A stretch of 64,000 bases of DNA from Chromatiales bacterium (ex Bugula neritina AB1) (GCA_001730015.1 MDLA01000025.1:1-64000); one strand, 5' to 3'; numbered from the stretch's first letter, positions 53,041 through 62,799 are shown. A program made the numbers and translations. Notes: generated from the letters alone by a model not told the origin.

Positions 53041-54051
53041 CTATCCCCTGCTTCCACTCACTTGTCTGGAACGGGCAAAATTGGTAATTAAGATAGAGGT
53101 GATCAGCACTAGTCCGATCACCATAATCGTCGCATCTCCCTTAACCCCGGTCAAAGCCAGCCCGTTCTTCAACAGCTGAATCAGCACAACCCCGAGGGCA
53201 GTACCGATAATGGTACCGGTGCCACCAAAGATACTGGTTCCACCCAGCACCACAGCAGCGATGACATCAAGCTCTAATCCGGTACCCATATCAGAGCGAG
53301 TGGTGCTTACCCTGGAGACAAAAATAAACGCCGCCAGACCAGCCATCAGGCCCGATACGGTATAGATCATCATTTTGTAGCGATCAACTGGCAGCCCGGA
53401 ATAGCGCGCGCCCGTTTCGTTATGGCCTATTGCATAGAGCGCTCGTCCGAATACGGTACGTGATAAAACAAATGCTGTCACCAGCAATGCGGCTACAAGC
53501 AACCACAATTGCGCGGGAATGCCATAGAACGCGCCCTGTCCAAACTGATAAAACCACTCCGGGTAGCCGCGCACCGAACGCGATTGACTAATCCCTTCCG
53601 CGAGGCCACGGTATAGCGCTAATGTAGCGAGAGTCATGATCAGGGGGGGCACTCCCACCCGGGTAATAAACCACCCGTTTACGGCACCGGCCAGCGCACC
53701 GGTAAGCACGCACACCACGATGGCCAGTTCCAGTGGAACACCATAGTTTTTCCACGCCACACCCAGAACAATTGCACAGAGGCCCAGAATCGAACCGACT
53801 GATAAATCTATACCACCGGTAATAATGATGTAGGTCATAGGCAATGCAACCAGCCCCACCTCTGCCATCAGGCGACACTGGTTCAATAAATTATCTGTTG
53901 TAAGAAATTTATCGGTTTGCGTAGAAAGTACAAATAACGATGCCACCAAAATAATCAGCAAGACGCCTTCGTGACTGAGAATAAGGCTGCGTGCACGCGC
54001 ACGCAGCGGTATTCTATTATCTGTGGCGAGTGAATCCGATGTGTTGATCAT
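53041..54051 (-). CDS. sugar ABC transporter permease (RhaP/RhaQ-like, CUT2)
   Basis: A 336-residue permease of the ribose/rhamnose class with about eight to ten membrane segments. The C-terminal block LDVIAAVVLGGTSIFGGTGTIIG is the family hallmark of BPD_transp_2, and TGGIDLSVGSILGL is the second conserved site. The first 30 residues are polar and cytoplasmic. It lies 8 bases downstream of the other permease gene and about 120 bases upstream of the binding-protein gene. The two permeases form a heterodimer. Confidence 0.92.
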   Translation of the reverse strand: MINTSDSLATDNRIPLRARARSLILSHEGVLLIILVASLFVLSTQTDKFLTTDNLLNQCRLMAEVGLVALPMTYIIITGGIDLSVGSILGLCAIVLGVAWKNYGVPLELAIVVCVLTGALAGAVNGWFITRVGVPPLIMTLATLALYRGLAEGISQSRSVRGYPEWFYQFGQGAFYGIPAQLWLLVAALLVTAFVLSRTVFGRALYAIGHNETGARYSGLPVDRYKMMIYTVSGLMAGLAAFIFVSRVSTTRSDMGTGLELDVIAAVVLGGTSIFGGTGTIIGTALGVVLIQLLKNGLALTGVKGDATIMVIGLVLITSILITNFARSRQVSGSRG

Positions 54052-54059
54052 TGCAAGGA

Positions 54060-55055
54060 CTACCGTTGCTGCCGTCGACGCCGGAACAAGTCAGCCAGCA
54101 CGGTTAATAGAATTAGTACCCCTTGCACTGAACGCAACCAGTACGGAGATACGTTTATAAAGATCAGGGATGAACCGATGGCCGCCAGCAGCACAGCCGC
54201 AAGTGTAGAACCGATAACTGTACCCGTACCGCCGAGAATACTGACACCGCCTACGACCGACGCGGTTATTATGGTCAGCTCAAGGTTAGGCGGAACGGTA
54301 GACTGAATAACGCTTAACTGCGTTGCAAAAAGTACCGAGGCCACACCCACAAACGCACCGTGTATAGCAAACACAGTCATAATGGTTCGTCGCTGTGAAA
54401 TACCCGATAAACGCGCAGCTTCCGCATTGCCGCCTACCGCATATATTGAGCGGCCGGTGGCGGAATTACGCATCCAGTAGGCCGCCAGAACCGTTAGCAC
54501 CAGCATAAAATATATAGGCATTGGCACCCCGAGCGGCTTCATCTGTGCCAGAGCATAGCCTTTCGGTAAATCGGTAATCCAGGCCCCGTTAGTAACTGCG
54601 ATCAAGCCGCCTTTTAGAATACTCAGCATACCAAGCGACACCACAATAGAGGGAATGCGAAGATACGCGACGATATAACCGGTAAAGCTCGACACCACAA
54701 CACCGCCGATCACCGGCACGATCCAGCAGACGATTAACGGATAGCCGGCCACTGCCAGTGAGCCGCTGATAGTAGCCAGCACCCCGATCAGCGACCCGAC
54801 CGATATATCGATATTGCCGGAGATGATCACCATCGACATACCAATCGCGGCGATAGCTATATAGGCGTTACCCAGAAAAATACTGTATAGATTGCGCTCG
54901 GCAACGTAGCGAGGGTTAATCGACCCGACAATCACAAACAAGGCAATCAGCGCCAGCAGCAAAACCGCTTCCTGACTCGCAAACAAGCGCAGAAAACGCT
55001 GTAACAGACCCGCCGATGGAACCGATGTAACAGATGCAGCCGATGAACTGTTCAT
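54060..55055 (-). CDS. sugar ABC transporter permease (RhaP/RhaQ-like, CUT2)
   Basis: A 331-residue permease paralogous to the next gene. ISGNIDISVGSLIGVLA and LTIITASVVGGVSILGGTGTVIG match the BPD_transp_2 motifs. A Ser/Ala-rich N-terminal segment of 20 residues precedes the first helix. Its start overlaps the ATPase stop by four bases (ATGA), which fixes the start and indicates translational coupling. Confidence 0.92.
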   Translation of the reverse strand: MNSSSAASVTSVPSAGLLQRFLRLFASQEAVLLLALIALFVIVGSINPRYVAERNLYSIFLGNAYIAIAAIGMSMVIISGNIDISVGSLIGVLATISGSLAVAGYPLIVCWIVPVIGGVVVSSFTGYIVAYLRIPSIVVSLGMLSILKGGLIAVTNGAWITDLPKGYALAQMKPLGVPMPIYFMLVLTVLAAYWMRNSATGRSIYAVGGNAEAARLSGISQRRTIMTVFAIHGAFVGVASVLFATQLSVIQSTVPPNLELTIITASVVGGVSILGGTGTVIGSTLAAVLLAAIGSSLIFINVSPYWLRSVQGVLILLTVLADLFRRRRQQR

Positions 55056-56605
55056 GCCGCCGCCCCGCTGTCCGTAGAATCAGCGATCGCCCCTGCCCCG
55101 GTTTTGACCGTGCCCATCATGGCCGCAGCAATGTGCTCCTGCGTTGCTTCATGCCGCGTGAAAGTTGCGACCAGCTCACCCTCACGCATCACCGCAATGG
55201 TATCACTCATGCCCATTATCTCCGGCAGTTCGCTGGATATCATCAGTACCGCCATACCAGCACCGGCCAATTCACTCATGGTGCGATGAATCTCCGATTT
55301 TGCACCGACATCTATGCCGCGTGTCGGCTCATCCATAATCAGTACCTCCGGTTTACTGGCCATCCATTTACCAAGCACAATCTTCTGCTGGTTACCACCA
55401 GACAACTTCTCCACCACCTGCTCAATACTACTGGTTCGCACGTTGAACTGCTGTACATTTTCATGCGCCAGATCACGCTCGGCAACCGTGTCTATAACAA
55501 CGCCGCGAGATAATTTTTTCAGCACCACCATAGACGCATTTTCCCGCACACACATCTGCCGCACCAACCCCTGCGTGCTACGATCTTCAGGCACATAGGC
55601 AATACCCAATGCTATTGCATCAGACGGTTCTTTTATCCTGCACTCACGGCCATGTCGTAAAATCACCCCCGACTGAGCGGGCGTTATGCCAAACAACGTC
55701 TGAGCGAGCTCACTTCTGCCTGATCCAACCAAACCAGCCAGCCCGAGAATTTCACCGCGGCGTAAGGTGAGGTTGATACGGCGGGTTAAAGGAGGGCGGG
55801 ACAGATCGCGTAGCTCCAGCACCGGTTCGCCGATAACCGGTTCCTGCTTGGGGTAGAGATCATCTATAGTGCGACCCACCATTTTGCTGATCAGCTCATC
55901 TTCAGTCGTATCTGCTACATTCTGTGTGCCCACACAGGCCCCGTCTCTAAGCACAGTTACCCGGTCAGCCAGCTGAAAAATCTCCTCAAGGCGATGGCTG
56001 ATATAAATCACCGCCACGCCGCGCTCGCTTAGCAACCTGACCAGCCGGAACAAACGCACCACATCATTACCGGTAAGTGCAGCCGTAGGCTCATCCATAA
56101 TCAGCAATCGAGCATCCTGTGATAGCGCCTTGGCTATTTCAACGCGCTGCCGATTGCCAACCGATAAACTACCCACCAGCTGATCGACATCCAGATCGTG
56201 AATATCAAGCGAGGCTAACTGATTCCGGGCCTGCATGCGCATGGCCCGCCAGTCTATGCTGCCGAACCGTGTTTTAGGCGCATGACCCATAAAGATATTT
56301 TCTGCAACCGACAACTCCGGATACAGCAAAAGCTCCTGATAGATAGTCGCGATACCATGACTCTGCGCCTGCGCCGGGCTGGTGAAATCAACTCCACTAC
56401 CCTGTACTTTTATTGTTCCGGAATCAGCCCGATGGACTCCGGAAATAATTTTTATCAGTGTAGATTTGCCCGCTCCGTTCTCTCCCAGCAGTGCGTGCAC
56501 CTCACCCGCCTGCATCGACAGACTCACATCATCAAGCGCACGCACACCGGGAAAACTCTTACAGATATGTTCGAGCGCCAGCACGGTTTTATTATCGTTA
56601 ATCAC
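55052..56605 (-). CDS. sugar ABC transporter ATP-binding protein (RhaT-like, two NBDs)
   Basis: A 517-residue CUT2 ATPase with two nucleotide-binding domains. The first has Walker A GENGAGKST, signature LSVGNRQRVEIAKAL and Walker B LLIMDEPTAAL; the second, from about 255, has a degenerate Walker A GLVGSGRSE and the signature LSGGNQQKIVLGKW with VLIMDEPTRGID. This asymmetry is normal for ribose/rhamnose transporters. Its ATG overlaps the kinase stop and its stop overlaps the permease start, four bases each. Confidence 0.95.
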   Translation of the reverse strand: MINDNKTVLALEHICKSFPGVRALDDVSLSMQAGEVHALLGENGAGKSTLIKIISGVHRADSGTIKVQGSGVDFTSPAQAQSHGIATIYQELLLYPELSVAENIFMGHAPKTRFGSIDWRAMRMQARNQLASLDIHDLDVDQLVGSLSVGNRQRVEIAKALSQDARLLIMDEPTAALTGNDVVRLFRLVRLLSERGVAVIYISHRLEEIFQLADRVTVLRDGACVGTQNVADTTEDELISKMVGRTIDDLYPKQEPVIGEPVLELRDLSRPPLTRRINLTLRRGEILGLAGLVGSGRSELAQTLFGITPAQSGVILRHGRECRIKEPSDAIALGIAYVPEDRSTQGLVRQMCVRENASMVVLKKLSRGVVIDTVAERDLAHENVQQFNVRTSSIEQVVEKLSGGNQQKIVLGKWMASKPEVLIMDEPTRGIDVGAKSEIHRTMSELAGAGMAVLMISSELPEIMGMSDTIAVMREGELVATFTRHEATQEHIAAAMMGTVKTGAGAIADSTDSGAAA

Positions 56606-58005
56606 AACAGCCCAACCCGTGATAAGCCCGGCTGCTGCACCTCAATCTCCCCGTGCCAGTACCTGCGGTAAGCCAGTAACTGTTCCCTGGCGAGATCATC
56701 AACCCTCGACGCCGGCTGCAGCTGCGGCGCACTGACATTACGAGTAACAAGCATCGCTGCCCCCATAGTCGTTCCGGTGGAATCAGTACTGGCAAGAATT
56801 GATTGCTGATCGCGATAGACCGCAAGGCAGCTTAGCAACAGCTTATTTTTAGCAAAAGCGCCTTCGACAATGATATCCCCCGCCGATCTACACCAGTGCA
56901 GTGACTCATCACTGACCAGCGCGCAATACAGCGACGCAAGCGCATAGCGCTCCCGCTCAGTTAACTCTCTGACGGAACGTATTTCGCCAACCCAGCCGGG
57001 ATACGGACCGCCCGCCTCTGCAAACGCCGGCATTGCTATTATCTTTTCATCGATCAGTCGCAGAACATCTTCCATGGAAGCCACCACGCTATTGTCACCA
57101 GCTATCGCCGCAAACTCACGCCCCCCCATAAACCGGGCGCAGGCAACCGGTTCGGAATGTATATTTACATTGGCGGTTGTGTCGCGCTCAGGTGGCAAAC
57201 CCTGAAGAGACGTGCCAATGGCGAAAATAATCACCCAGGTACCAGTCGACATCACGGTAAACGGCTTTTCCCGACTCCTGAGCCAGGGAATAAGCGATGC
57301 GTTGCTGTCGTGGATACCCACCAGAACCTGGCAGCTATCACCAATACCGGTAGCTTCCATCACCTCGCTCGATGGCGGACCTAGAATCTGGTCTGCTGTC
57401 ATCATCGTCGGAAACATTTCGGCAAATCCTTCACGACGCGCGAAGTCGGACCAGGTTTTTTCAACCGGATTCCACAGATCGGTGTGCGAACCAATTGTTG
57501 TTACCTCGCTAACCGGTTTACCGGTTAACAACCAGCTCCAGTATTGAGTATATGGCAGCAGATATCTGGCACTTTGAAACTGAGAAGGCAACCGCTTTCG
57601 CTGCCAGTACAACTGTCGGCCGACATTCAGGCCCAACGGAAGCCTGGGGCTGTAAGTGCGCTCGAACGGATCACAGAGTTCGTCGTACTCAGCCCGGTAG
57701 TCATCGAGGCCGCTGAATTCATAGTCCATTACCGGCAACACCAGGCCATTATCGTCAAGCAAAGCTGCCGTCGCGCCATGTGCTGTCACGACAATGTAAT
57801 CGATCGAACACTCGCTGTTGAGATGTTGCAACTGAGCTAAGTACCACTTCCACGTGGTGCCGGTATCCAGATGCGGATACGGCCCGGATTCGAGGGTGCG
57901 ATTCTCGGTTGTAATACTGCTGACCAGTTTCCCGGATTCTGCGTTGACCACACAAAGCTTCGCATTGGTCTTACCGATATCCATGACCACAATTGCAGAC
58001 ATCAA
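56602..58005 (-). CDS. FGGY-family carbohydrate kinase (rhamnulokinase/fuculokinase-like)
   Basis: A 467-residue kinase of the FGGY superfamily. The N-terminal phosphate 1 motif VVMDIGKTNAKL replaces the usual DxGTxxxR in the way seen in rhizobial RhaK-type kinases, and GIHDSNASLIPWL and the STGTWVI block form the rest of the sugar and ATP site. It should phosphorylate a ketose of a deoxy-sugar (L-rhamnulose or L-fuculose). It is the first gene of the minus-strand operon, followed by the transporter genes with ATGA overlaps. An isomerase, needed before the kinase, is not in this window. Two adjacent ATGs (58005, 58002) are possible. Confidence 0.9.
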   Translation of the reverse strand: MMSAIVVMDIGKTNAKLCVVNAESGKLVSSITTENRTLESGPYPHLDTGTTWKWYLAQLQHLNSECSIDYIVVTAHGATAALLDDNGLVLPVMDYEFSGLDDYRAEYDELCDPFERTYSPRLPLGLNVGRQLYWQRKRLPSQFQSARYLLPYTQYWSWLLTGKPVSEVTTIGSHTDLWNPVEKTWSDFARREGFAEMFPTMMTADQILGPPSSEVMEATGIGDSCQVLVGIHDSNASLIPWLRSREKPFTVMSTGTWVIIFAIGTSLQGLPPERDTTANVNIHSEPVACARFMGGREFAAIAGDNSVVASMEDVLRLIDEKIIAMPAFAEAGGPYPGWVGEIRSVRELTERERYALASLYCALVSDESLHWCRSAGDIIVEGAFAKNKLLLSCLAVYRDQQSILASTDSTGTTMGAAMLVTRNVSAPQLQPASRVDDLAREQLLAYRRYWHGEIEVQQPGLSRVGLL

Positions 58006-58405
58006 TCTAACTTACACCACGGTTATGCATTTTCTCCTCCGGCCACACAGAGCGGCTCCAGACAATTAAACGCTAAGTGCCGCTTTCAATCAAGGTTATT
58101 ACAACCGCGCACGCAGGCATCAACGATTTTCAGAAACTTGCAGGGATCGGCTCTCGTCTGCAATGCCAGAGAAAAATGCCAGAGAAATATGACTGCTGTG
58201 AAACCGAGTGCAATTAAGGATTTTTTTTCGGGTTATTAAAAATCACCCTACTGAGACAAACGGTAAATCCAACACTGGAGTGACTAATGAGTTTTTATAA
58301 CAATACTTAGAAAATGATCACAATCCAATAACCGATCAGTAAATCCGGAAAAAGCACTGCCGCCACCCATTACTACAATCTAATACCGGTAAAGCAACGT
58401 ATCTA
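58006..58405. other. intergenic region between sugar operon and fimbrial chaperone gene
   Basis: These 400 bases hold the divergent promoters of the kinase-transporter operon (minus) and of the fimbrial chaperone gene (plus). The chaperone side (58200-58400) is A/T-rich. A perfect 13-bp tandem pair lies at 58162-58187. A weak hairpin (GGGTTATT/AATCACCC) lies at 58229-58247, preceded rather than followed by a T-run. No gene was recognised. Confidence 0.5.
58162..58187. repeat. 13-bp perfect tandem pair
   Basis: AATGCCAGAGAAA occurs twice in direct succession, about 160 bases upstream of the kinase start. It could be a regulator binding site pair or simple duplication. Confidence 0.85.
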
Positions 58406-59104
58406 ATGAAATCACCCTCCCTATCCCTGGTACATTTGTTTTTTCTGACTTATTTTGTAGCGTTTTCGGGCCTTTCTTTTGCCGACATGCGAATCAACAA
58501 ATCGATTGTCAATTTCTACCCCGATGATCTGCCGCGTCAGGATATCGAGGTCAGCAATATTTCAAATAAAGCACTCTACCTGCAGGTTGAAGTCAAAGAG
58601 GTTCTTAATCCCGGAACTTCCAGCCAGAAGTCGCATTCGTCAATCAAGGTCGAAGACGTGGAATTCCTGGCTTCTCCGGCAAAATCCATTGTTGCACCCG
58701 GCGGCAAACGAAAAGTACGACTGATGAATCTTGGCGAACCGGGGGACAGCGAACGGGTGTATCGCGTGACTTTTAGACCCATCCCCGTCGAGACAGAGGC
58801 TGAGAAATCAATGGTTCAGGTGCTTGTGGCATACCAGACATTGGTTATTGTTCGACCAAAACAGATCGAGCAAAAAATAATCGCCAACCGATCAGATAAA
58901 TCGTTAATACTGCAAAACAGAGGTAACTCCAATGTACTTCTGCAAGCTGGCAAGATGTGCCAATCTAAAAACCAGTGCACAGACCTGCCAGCAAAGCGAC
59001 TGTACCCCGGAAACGAACTCCTGGTTTCACTAGACCATAGTGATTCGGATGTACACTACACGTTGAATTATGGGCGCTCGGGTTTAGAAGAACGGCTGTT
59101 CTAG
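58406..59104 (+). CDS. fimbrial chaperone, alternative (CS1/class-5-like) chaperone-usher family
   Basis: A 232-residue exported protein with a signal peptide (about 1-26, ending SFA) and a PapD-like two-domain layout. The N-terminal domain has MRINKSIVNFYPDDLPRQDI, SPAKSIVAPGGKRKVRLM and VYRVTFRPI, matching the G1 and F1 strands that donate to pilins. The C-terminal domain has two Cys (MCQSKNQC) which probably form a disulfide. It resembles the chaperones of alternative CU systems (CfaA/CooB/EcpB type) rather than FGS/FGL PapD types. Unusually it is on the opposite strand from the pilin, adhesin and usher genes, which converge on it. Confidence 0.85.
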   Translation: MKSPSLSLVHLFFLTYFVAFSGLSFADMRINKSIVNFYPDDLPRQDIEVSNISNKALYLQVEVKEVLNPGTSSQKSHSSIKVEDVEFLASPAKSIVAPGGKRKVRLMNLGEPGDSERVYRVTFRPIPVETEAEKSMVQVLVAYQTLVIVRPKQIEQKIIANRSDKSLILQNRGNSNVLLQAGKMCQSKNQCTDLPAKRLYPGNELLVSLDHSDSDVHYTLNYGRSGLEERLF

Positions 59105-59170
59105 AAAAGCCGTGGAGATATTGATCCACTTAACTCCCCCGTTTGGTATGTATAATTTTTAGACTCGAGA

Positions 59171-59199
59171 CCTGGCCAGACTAAATCATCCTGACCAGG
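59171..59199. other. hairpin between convergent fimbrial genes
   Basis: CCTGGCCAG and CTGACCAGG can pair over nine positions with one mismatch and an 11-base loop. It lies between the chaperone and usher 3' ends. No T-run follows on either strand, so terminator function is weak at best. Confidence 0.45.
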
Positions 59200-59255
59200 G
59201 TAGCGTCGAAAAAAGTGTAAACCCCAACGTTAATTTAGCCTGCTAGCAATAGAGC

Positions 59256-59311
59256 AAGCTAGTAAGCTAGTAAGCTAGTAAGCTAGTAAGCTAGTAAGCT
59301 AGTAAGCTAGT
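59256..59311. repeat. 8-bp tandem repeat AAGCTAGT x 7
   Basis: Seven exact copies of AAGCTAGT (ACTAGCTT on the minus strand) run through the 3' end of the usher gene: the TAG stop codon (59307-59309) lies in the last unit and the other six units lie downstream of it. The unit is not a multiple of three, but the stop precedes the array, so slippage would not change the usher protein. It might affect the 3' UTRs of the two convergent transcripts. Confidence 0.95.
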
Positions 59312-61736
59312 GGCATGTTAACACACCCAGAAAAGCTACCCCGTTTCGCATCTGATAGTTTGCCGGAAGTTCGACCTGGCAATTCGGGGAATACTGTACC
59401 CGCAGCGATTTAGTTTCCAGATCAAGTTCTGCTTGAAAAATTCCTGAATCATCGGTACGCACACTCCCCAATGCCCCGTCTACGGTTGCATTGGCAATTG
59501 GATTTCCTTCTGAGTCGATAATCTGACCATACGCTATAAGAATTTCATTTGCTACCCAGTCGAGCTTTACTACATTTCCCGGATAGAGTGTTATGTTCTC
59601 GGTTTTTTCCGAATAGCCGATAAAACGCGGGGTATCTGCTCTTAGTCTTATATTGTACGACTTATACGGCGACAGCTGAACAACACCAGTACGATCTGTA
59701 CTCACCGTATTATGCGGCACATCATCAACCAGCACCGTAAAGTCCACGTCAGACAATTCACTCTCAATATCGATCATAACCGCACTTTCAGATTGTGCTC
59801 GCCCTCCCCAGGCGATTGAACTGAAATCTGTTAACACGCTTGTTTCTGCCCTGGCTGAGTATGTGATTCTACTTTTATCGTCATCCGTTAGCGAATTTAT
59901 GCTGGCTGAAAGACGGCCTCGTTCCGACTGATAGTCGCTCTTCAGCCCGAAACTATTGCTCGCCTGATTATCAGCCTCCATGCGAGCAACAAGGCTCGCC
60001 TTGCCCGAGACGAAGTTATCCCACTGACGTGATGCACTGACATCAATCGATGCCTGGCTAGTCTGCTTTCCATTATCGGTAGATTCAACACGCCAGCTCG
60101 GGCGCACCCGATTGGTCCATTTGCCTTTATTCTGGAAGTACTGAATACTAAGCAGAGCATGCATATCATCAGATTCCCCAGTCGAATTATTGCCAATCTG
60201 AAGGCTGGTCAGCAATGACTTTCCGAAAAAGCGACTAAAGACCACGCTGTGCTGAAATTTACCTTTGCTACCGGGCTTTTCCAAATAGGTACTCCGCACT
60301 GCAAGGTTCCCGTTATCCAATGCAACGCCAACACCCAGTTGATATTGCTTAAAACTCCCACCCAACAAAGTGAACGGATAGTCACTCGAGGCTTGCGGAC
60401 GCGAATCCGGCTCCTCGGCACGCGACAACGAACGTATATCCAAGGACAACGAAGTTTTTCCAAATGTCTGAAAAGCACCTAGTGCGTAGCCAAAATCACC
60501 GCCTAATGAAGCGCTAATGCTCGCGTTAGCGCGACCGATTTTAGTAAATGCTGTCAAACCTCCCTCAACTATAGACTCCACCCCTGTTGTGGCGGAAGCC
60601 AGATTCAACCCCAGTGTGTCAGATAGTCGCGCTTGAAATCCACCACGCGCCAACCACCCGCCTGAATCCCTGGGGAACACACCAGACAGATCATCCAGAG
60701 TTCGGCCCGCTTCTATAAAATAGACCGGCTGCCCCCGACTCGGCAGATTCGGCGCTTTGACAAAGAAGCGATTCGACGTAGTCTGCCTGCCTGAGTCCTC
60801 CGTAACGCGAATCTCAATTTCATAAGCACCAGTCGGTAACCTGGATGAATCGAGTAATTGATTGCCGGCCGGATAATAATCACTACTGAGCAGTCGACCT
60901 TCACGAAATATAGCGACTCGTGCGCGACTGTTCAGAAATACCTCCAACCGACTTCCAAGCAGCTCACTTCTATCCAGTCGAGTCTGCCACGACGTACCAA
61001 ACCTCATACCGAGTATTTTTTGTCCCGACGAAAACGTCAGACCCGCACTATTAGTGCGCATCAAGCCTGCTGACAGTTGATACCCGCGATAATCTCGGTG
61101 CCAAAACGCTGTATCCAGGCGAGCACCGTTAGCATTGCCTATATCCCATTGCGCCCGAACGCTACTTTCACTCATAGCAAACGTGGTTTTGCCAAAGATG
61201 CTATAGGCCTCTTCCTCTCCAGTTTCACCGCTAACTACCGCAGAAATATTTTGTAAGAGCGAAAAACCAGAACTCGATCCCGATAAATACTCGGGCTGCG
61301 ACGATGGGGCAGATCTAAGTAGTCTGGGATTGATAAATAGATCAGCACGGAAATTCGATTCATCGAATATTATTCCGACCACATCAGGAGCTAACAAACC
61401 GCAGTCAGTCTGTGACGAATTGGCACACAGCAGATCGGTATTGGTGTTTAATTCGCCTGACAGCGGGTCAAGCAGGCTCGCTTTACTCGAAACACTTTCC
61501 AGTCTCTCAAGTATTCTTTCCGGCTCAGAAAATGTCAGTCGATCAGGACTATAGATTGATTGAATGGTAGCAACGTATCTATCCTGGTGATATACGTCAA
61601 TTGCGCCCTGTTGCGGTTCCAGTAAATTTTCAAACCCGGCGGGAACACTCGCTGATTCTACAGCGATAGAAACACCCAGCAGCACAAAAACCCGTACGTA
61701 CTTCCATGAGACAAAGTGTCGACAAGGCTCTTTCAC
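59307..61736 (-). CDS. outer-membrane fimbrial usher, CS1/class-5-like (CooC/CfaC type)
   Basis: An 809-residue usher. After a signal peptide (about 1-30, ending ESA) comes the N-terminal block PAGFENLLEPQQGAIDVYH seen in CfaC/CooC-type ushers, then the beta-barrel with IFDESNFRADLFINPRLL, and C-terminal domains: ITLYPGNVVKLDWVANE and GNPIANATVDGALG in the E-set-like CooC C-terminal region. It threads chaperone-bound pilins across the outer membrane. It is shorter at the C-terminus than FimD-type ushers, as expected for the alternative family. The gene lies downstream of the adhesin gene on the same strand and ends in an 8-bp tandem repeat array. Confidence 0.87.
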   Translation of the reverse strand: MKEPCRHFVSWKYVRVFVLLGVSIAVESASVPAGFENLLEPQQGAIDVYHQDRYVATIQSIYSPDRLTFSEPERILERLESVSSKASLLDPLSGELNTNTDLLCANSSQTDCGLLAPDVVGIIFDESNFRADLFINPRLLRSAPSSQPEYLSGSSSGFSLLQNISAVVSGETGEEEAYSIFGKTTFAMSESSVRAQWDIGNANGARLDTAFWHRDYRGYQLSAGLMRTNSAGLTFSSGQKILGMRFGTSWQTRLDRSELLGSRLEVFLNSRARVAIFREGRLLSSDYYPAGNQLLDSSRLPTGAYEIEIRVTEDSGRQTTSNRFFVKAPNLPSRGQPVYFIEAGRTLDDLSGVFPRDSGGWLARGGFQARLSDTLGLNLASATTGVESIVEGGLTAFTKIGRANASISASLGGDFGYALGAFQTFGKTSLSLDIRSLSRAEEPDSRPQASSDYPFTLLGGSFKQYQLGVGVALDNGNLAVRSTYLEKPGSKGKFQHSVVFSRFFGKSLLTSLQIGNNSTGESDDMHALLSIQYFQNKGKWTNRVRPSWRVESTDNGKQTSQASIDVSASRQWDNFVSGKASLVARMEADNQASNSFGLKSDYQSERGRLSASINSLTDDDKSRITYSARAETSVLTDFSSIAWGGRAQSESAVMIDIESELSDVDFTVLVDDVPHNTVSTDRTGVVQLSPYKSYNIRLRADTPRFIGYSEKTENITLYPGNVVKLDWVANEILIAYGQIIDSEGNPIANATVDGALGSVRTDDSGIFQAELDLETKSLRVQYSPNCQVELPANYQMRNGVAFLGVLTCH

Positions 61737-61828
61737 GGGGGCTGTGTTTCTGGTGATCTAAGCGAAACTTACGCGGACACCAAATAGGTTGCAAACGTCA
61801 GGCCCAAAGGTTCGAACTTACGTCAGGT

Positions 61829-62761
61829 CTACTCCGGACTTGCTGTTATGTAGACAATTCCTCGATAATTGCCCGGCGGTGCACTAGTCAATGCTGCCTG
61901 GTTCACAGATACGCGTACAGAGGCATTTGTAGCCCCACCACAATTTTGTTGAGAATGGCCAATTAATCCGTCAATCTGTACTCCAGGTTCGACGGTCAAA
62001 AAGGTGCCATCAGCCCCGCTTAATTCCAGTGTAAAAGGAATGGAGACTGAGCCATCAATCAACAGGAAAGGCTCCGTCGGATTAACGCCACCACTAGCAC
62101 TCAGACCGTATGTGCCATTACCATTCCTGAATACACACAATTGATCCTCCCCGACCCGGCCAGACACTCCGTCAAAGGATCCCAGATCGATGCTGCCCAG
62201 ATCTGAGATCTGATACAACTCGGGAATTTCAATGCGAATAGTTTGAATCACATACTGCGAAGGTGAACCAAGTTGTAAAGAATCGATCCGGAAACTACCT
62301 GAATAAATCCCCGCCTGAGCGGAAGCAAGCTCTGAACTTGCCACATTTATCGCTATTCGCGCCCGTGAATTGGCCTCTGCACACGTCAATGCCCCATTTT
62401 GCCGAGGGGTTATATAGCCAGTCTGGGCGTAATTTGACATTAAATAGCTGCCATTATTTCCAGTCCAGGTGAGTGTTATCGCTATAGTCTGGTTAGGGTT
62501 TGTCTCTGATGCCAATACAAAATTACCTGCAGCATCAGCAGGACCGTACGCAGCAACGTCGTACGCTACCCGACGCCTCGAATTGGCTCTACGCTTCGAT
62601 ATAACACAATATTCATCACTACCCTGAAGACCGCCACTACCATTCCAGGCAGCGACCTGGATATCATCCAGGTCGTTGAACTCAAGGAAAGCATGTGCAA
62701 GCGAGCAACAACAACATAGAATTGCCACACTTACGCAACGAACCCAGAAGGCCTTACTCAC
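61829..62761 (-). CDS. two-domain pilin-like protein, probable fimbrial tip adhesin
   Basis: A 310-residue exported protein (signal about 1-24). It consists of two successive copies of the domain that forms the major pilin next door. Domain 1 (about 25-165) has DLDDIQVAAWNGSGG and the Cys near 52; domain 2 (about 180-310) has DLGSIDLGSFDGVSG, LCVFRNGNGTYGLSA and CGGATNASVRVSV, then a GNYRG block and the same SPE end as the pilin. The double-domain structure suits a tip or minor subunit: one pilin-like domain for assembly and one for binding. The gene lies between pilin and usher genes on the minus strand. Confidence 0.78.
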   Translation of the reverse strand: MSKAFWVRCVSVAILCCCCSLAHAFLEFNDLDDIQVAAWNGSGGLQGSDEYCVISKRRANSRRRVAYDVAAYGPADAAGNFVLASETNPNQTIAITLTWTGNNGSYLMSNYAQTGYITPRQNGALTCAEANSRARIAINVASSELASAQAGIYSGSFRIDSLQLGSPSQYVIQTIRIEIPELYQISDLGSIDLGSFDGVSGRVGEDQLCVFRNGNGTYGLSASGGVNPTEPFLLIDGSVSIPFTLELSGADGTFLTVEPGVQIDGLIGHSQQNCGGATNASVRVSVNQAALTSAPPGNYRGIVYITASPE

Positions 62762-62799
62762 TTTTAAAACTACTTTGCTTATCCTGATGCGTTACAAGT

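Noticed and set aside
58229..58247. Weak hairpin as a terminator
   Set aside because: The T-run lies upstream of it rather than downstream, and the stem has a mismatch.
59171..59199. Hairpin as a bidirectional terminator of the chaperone and usher genes
   Set aside because: Neither side is followed by a T-run on its own strand; listed only as a hairpin.
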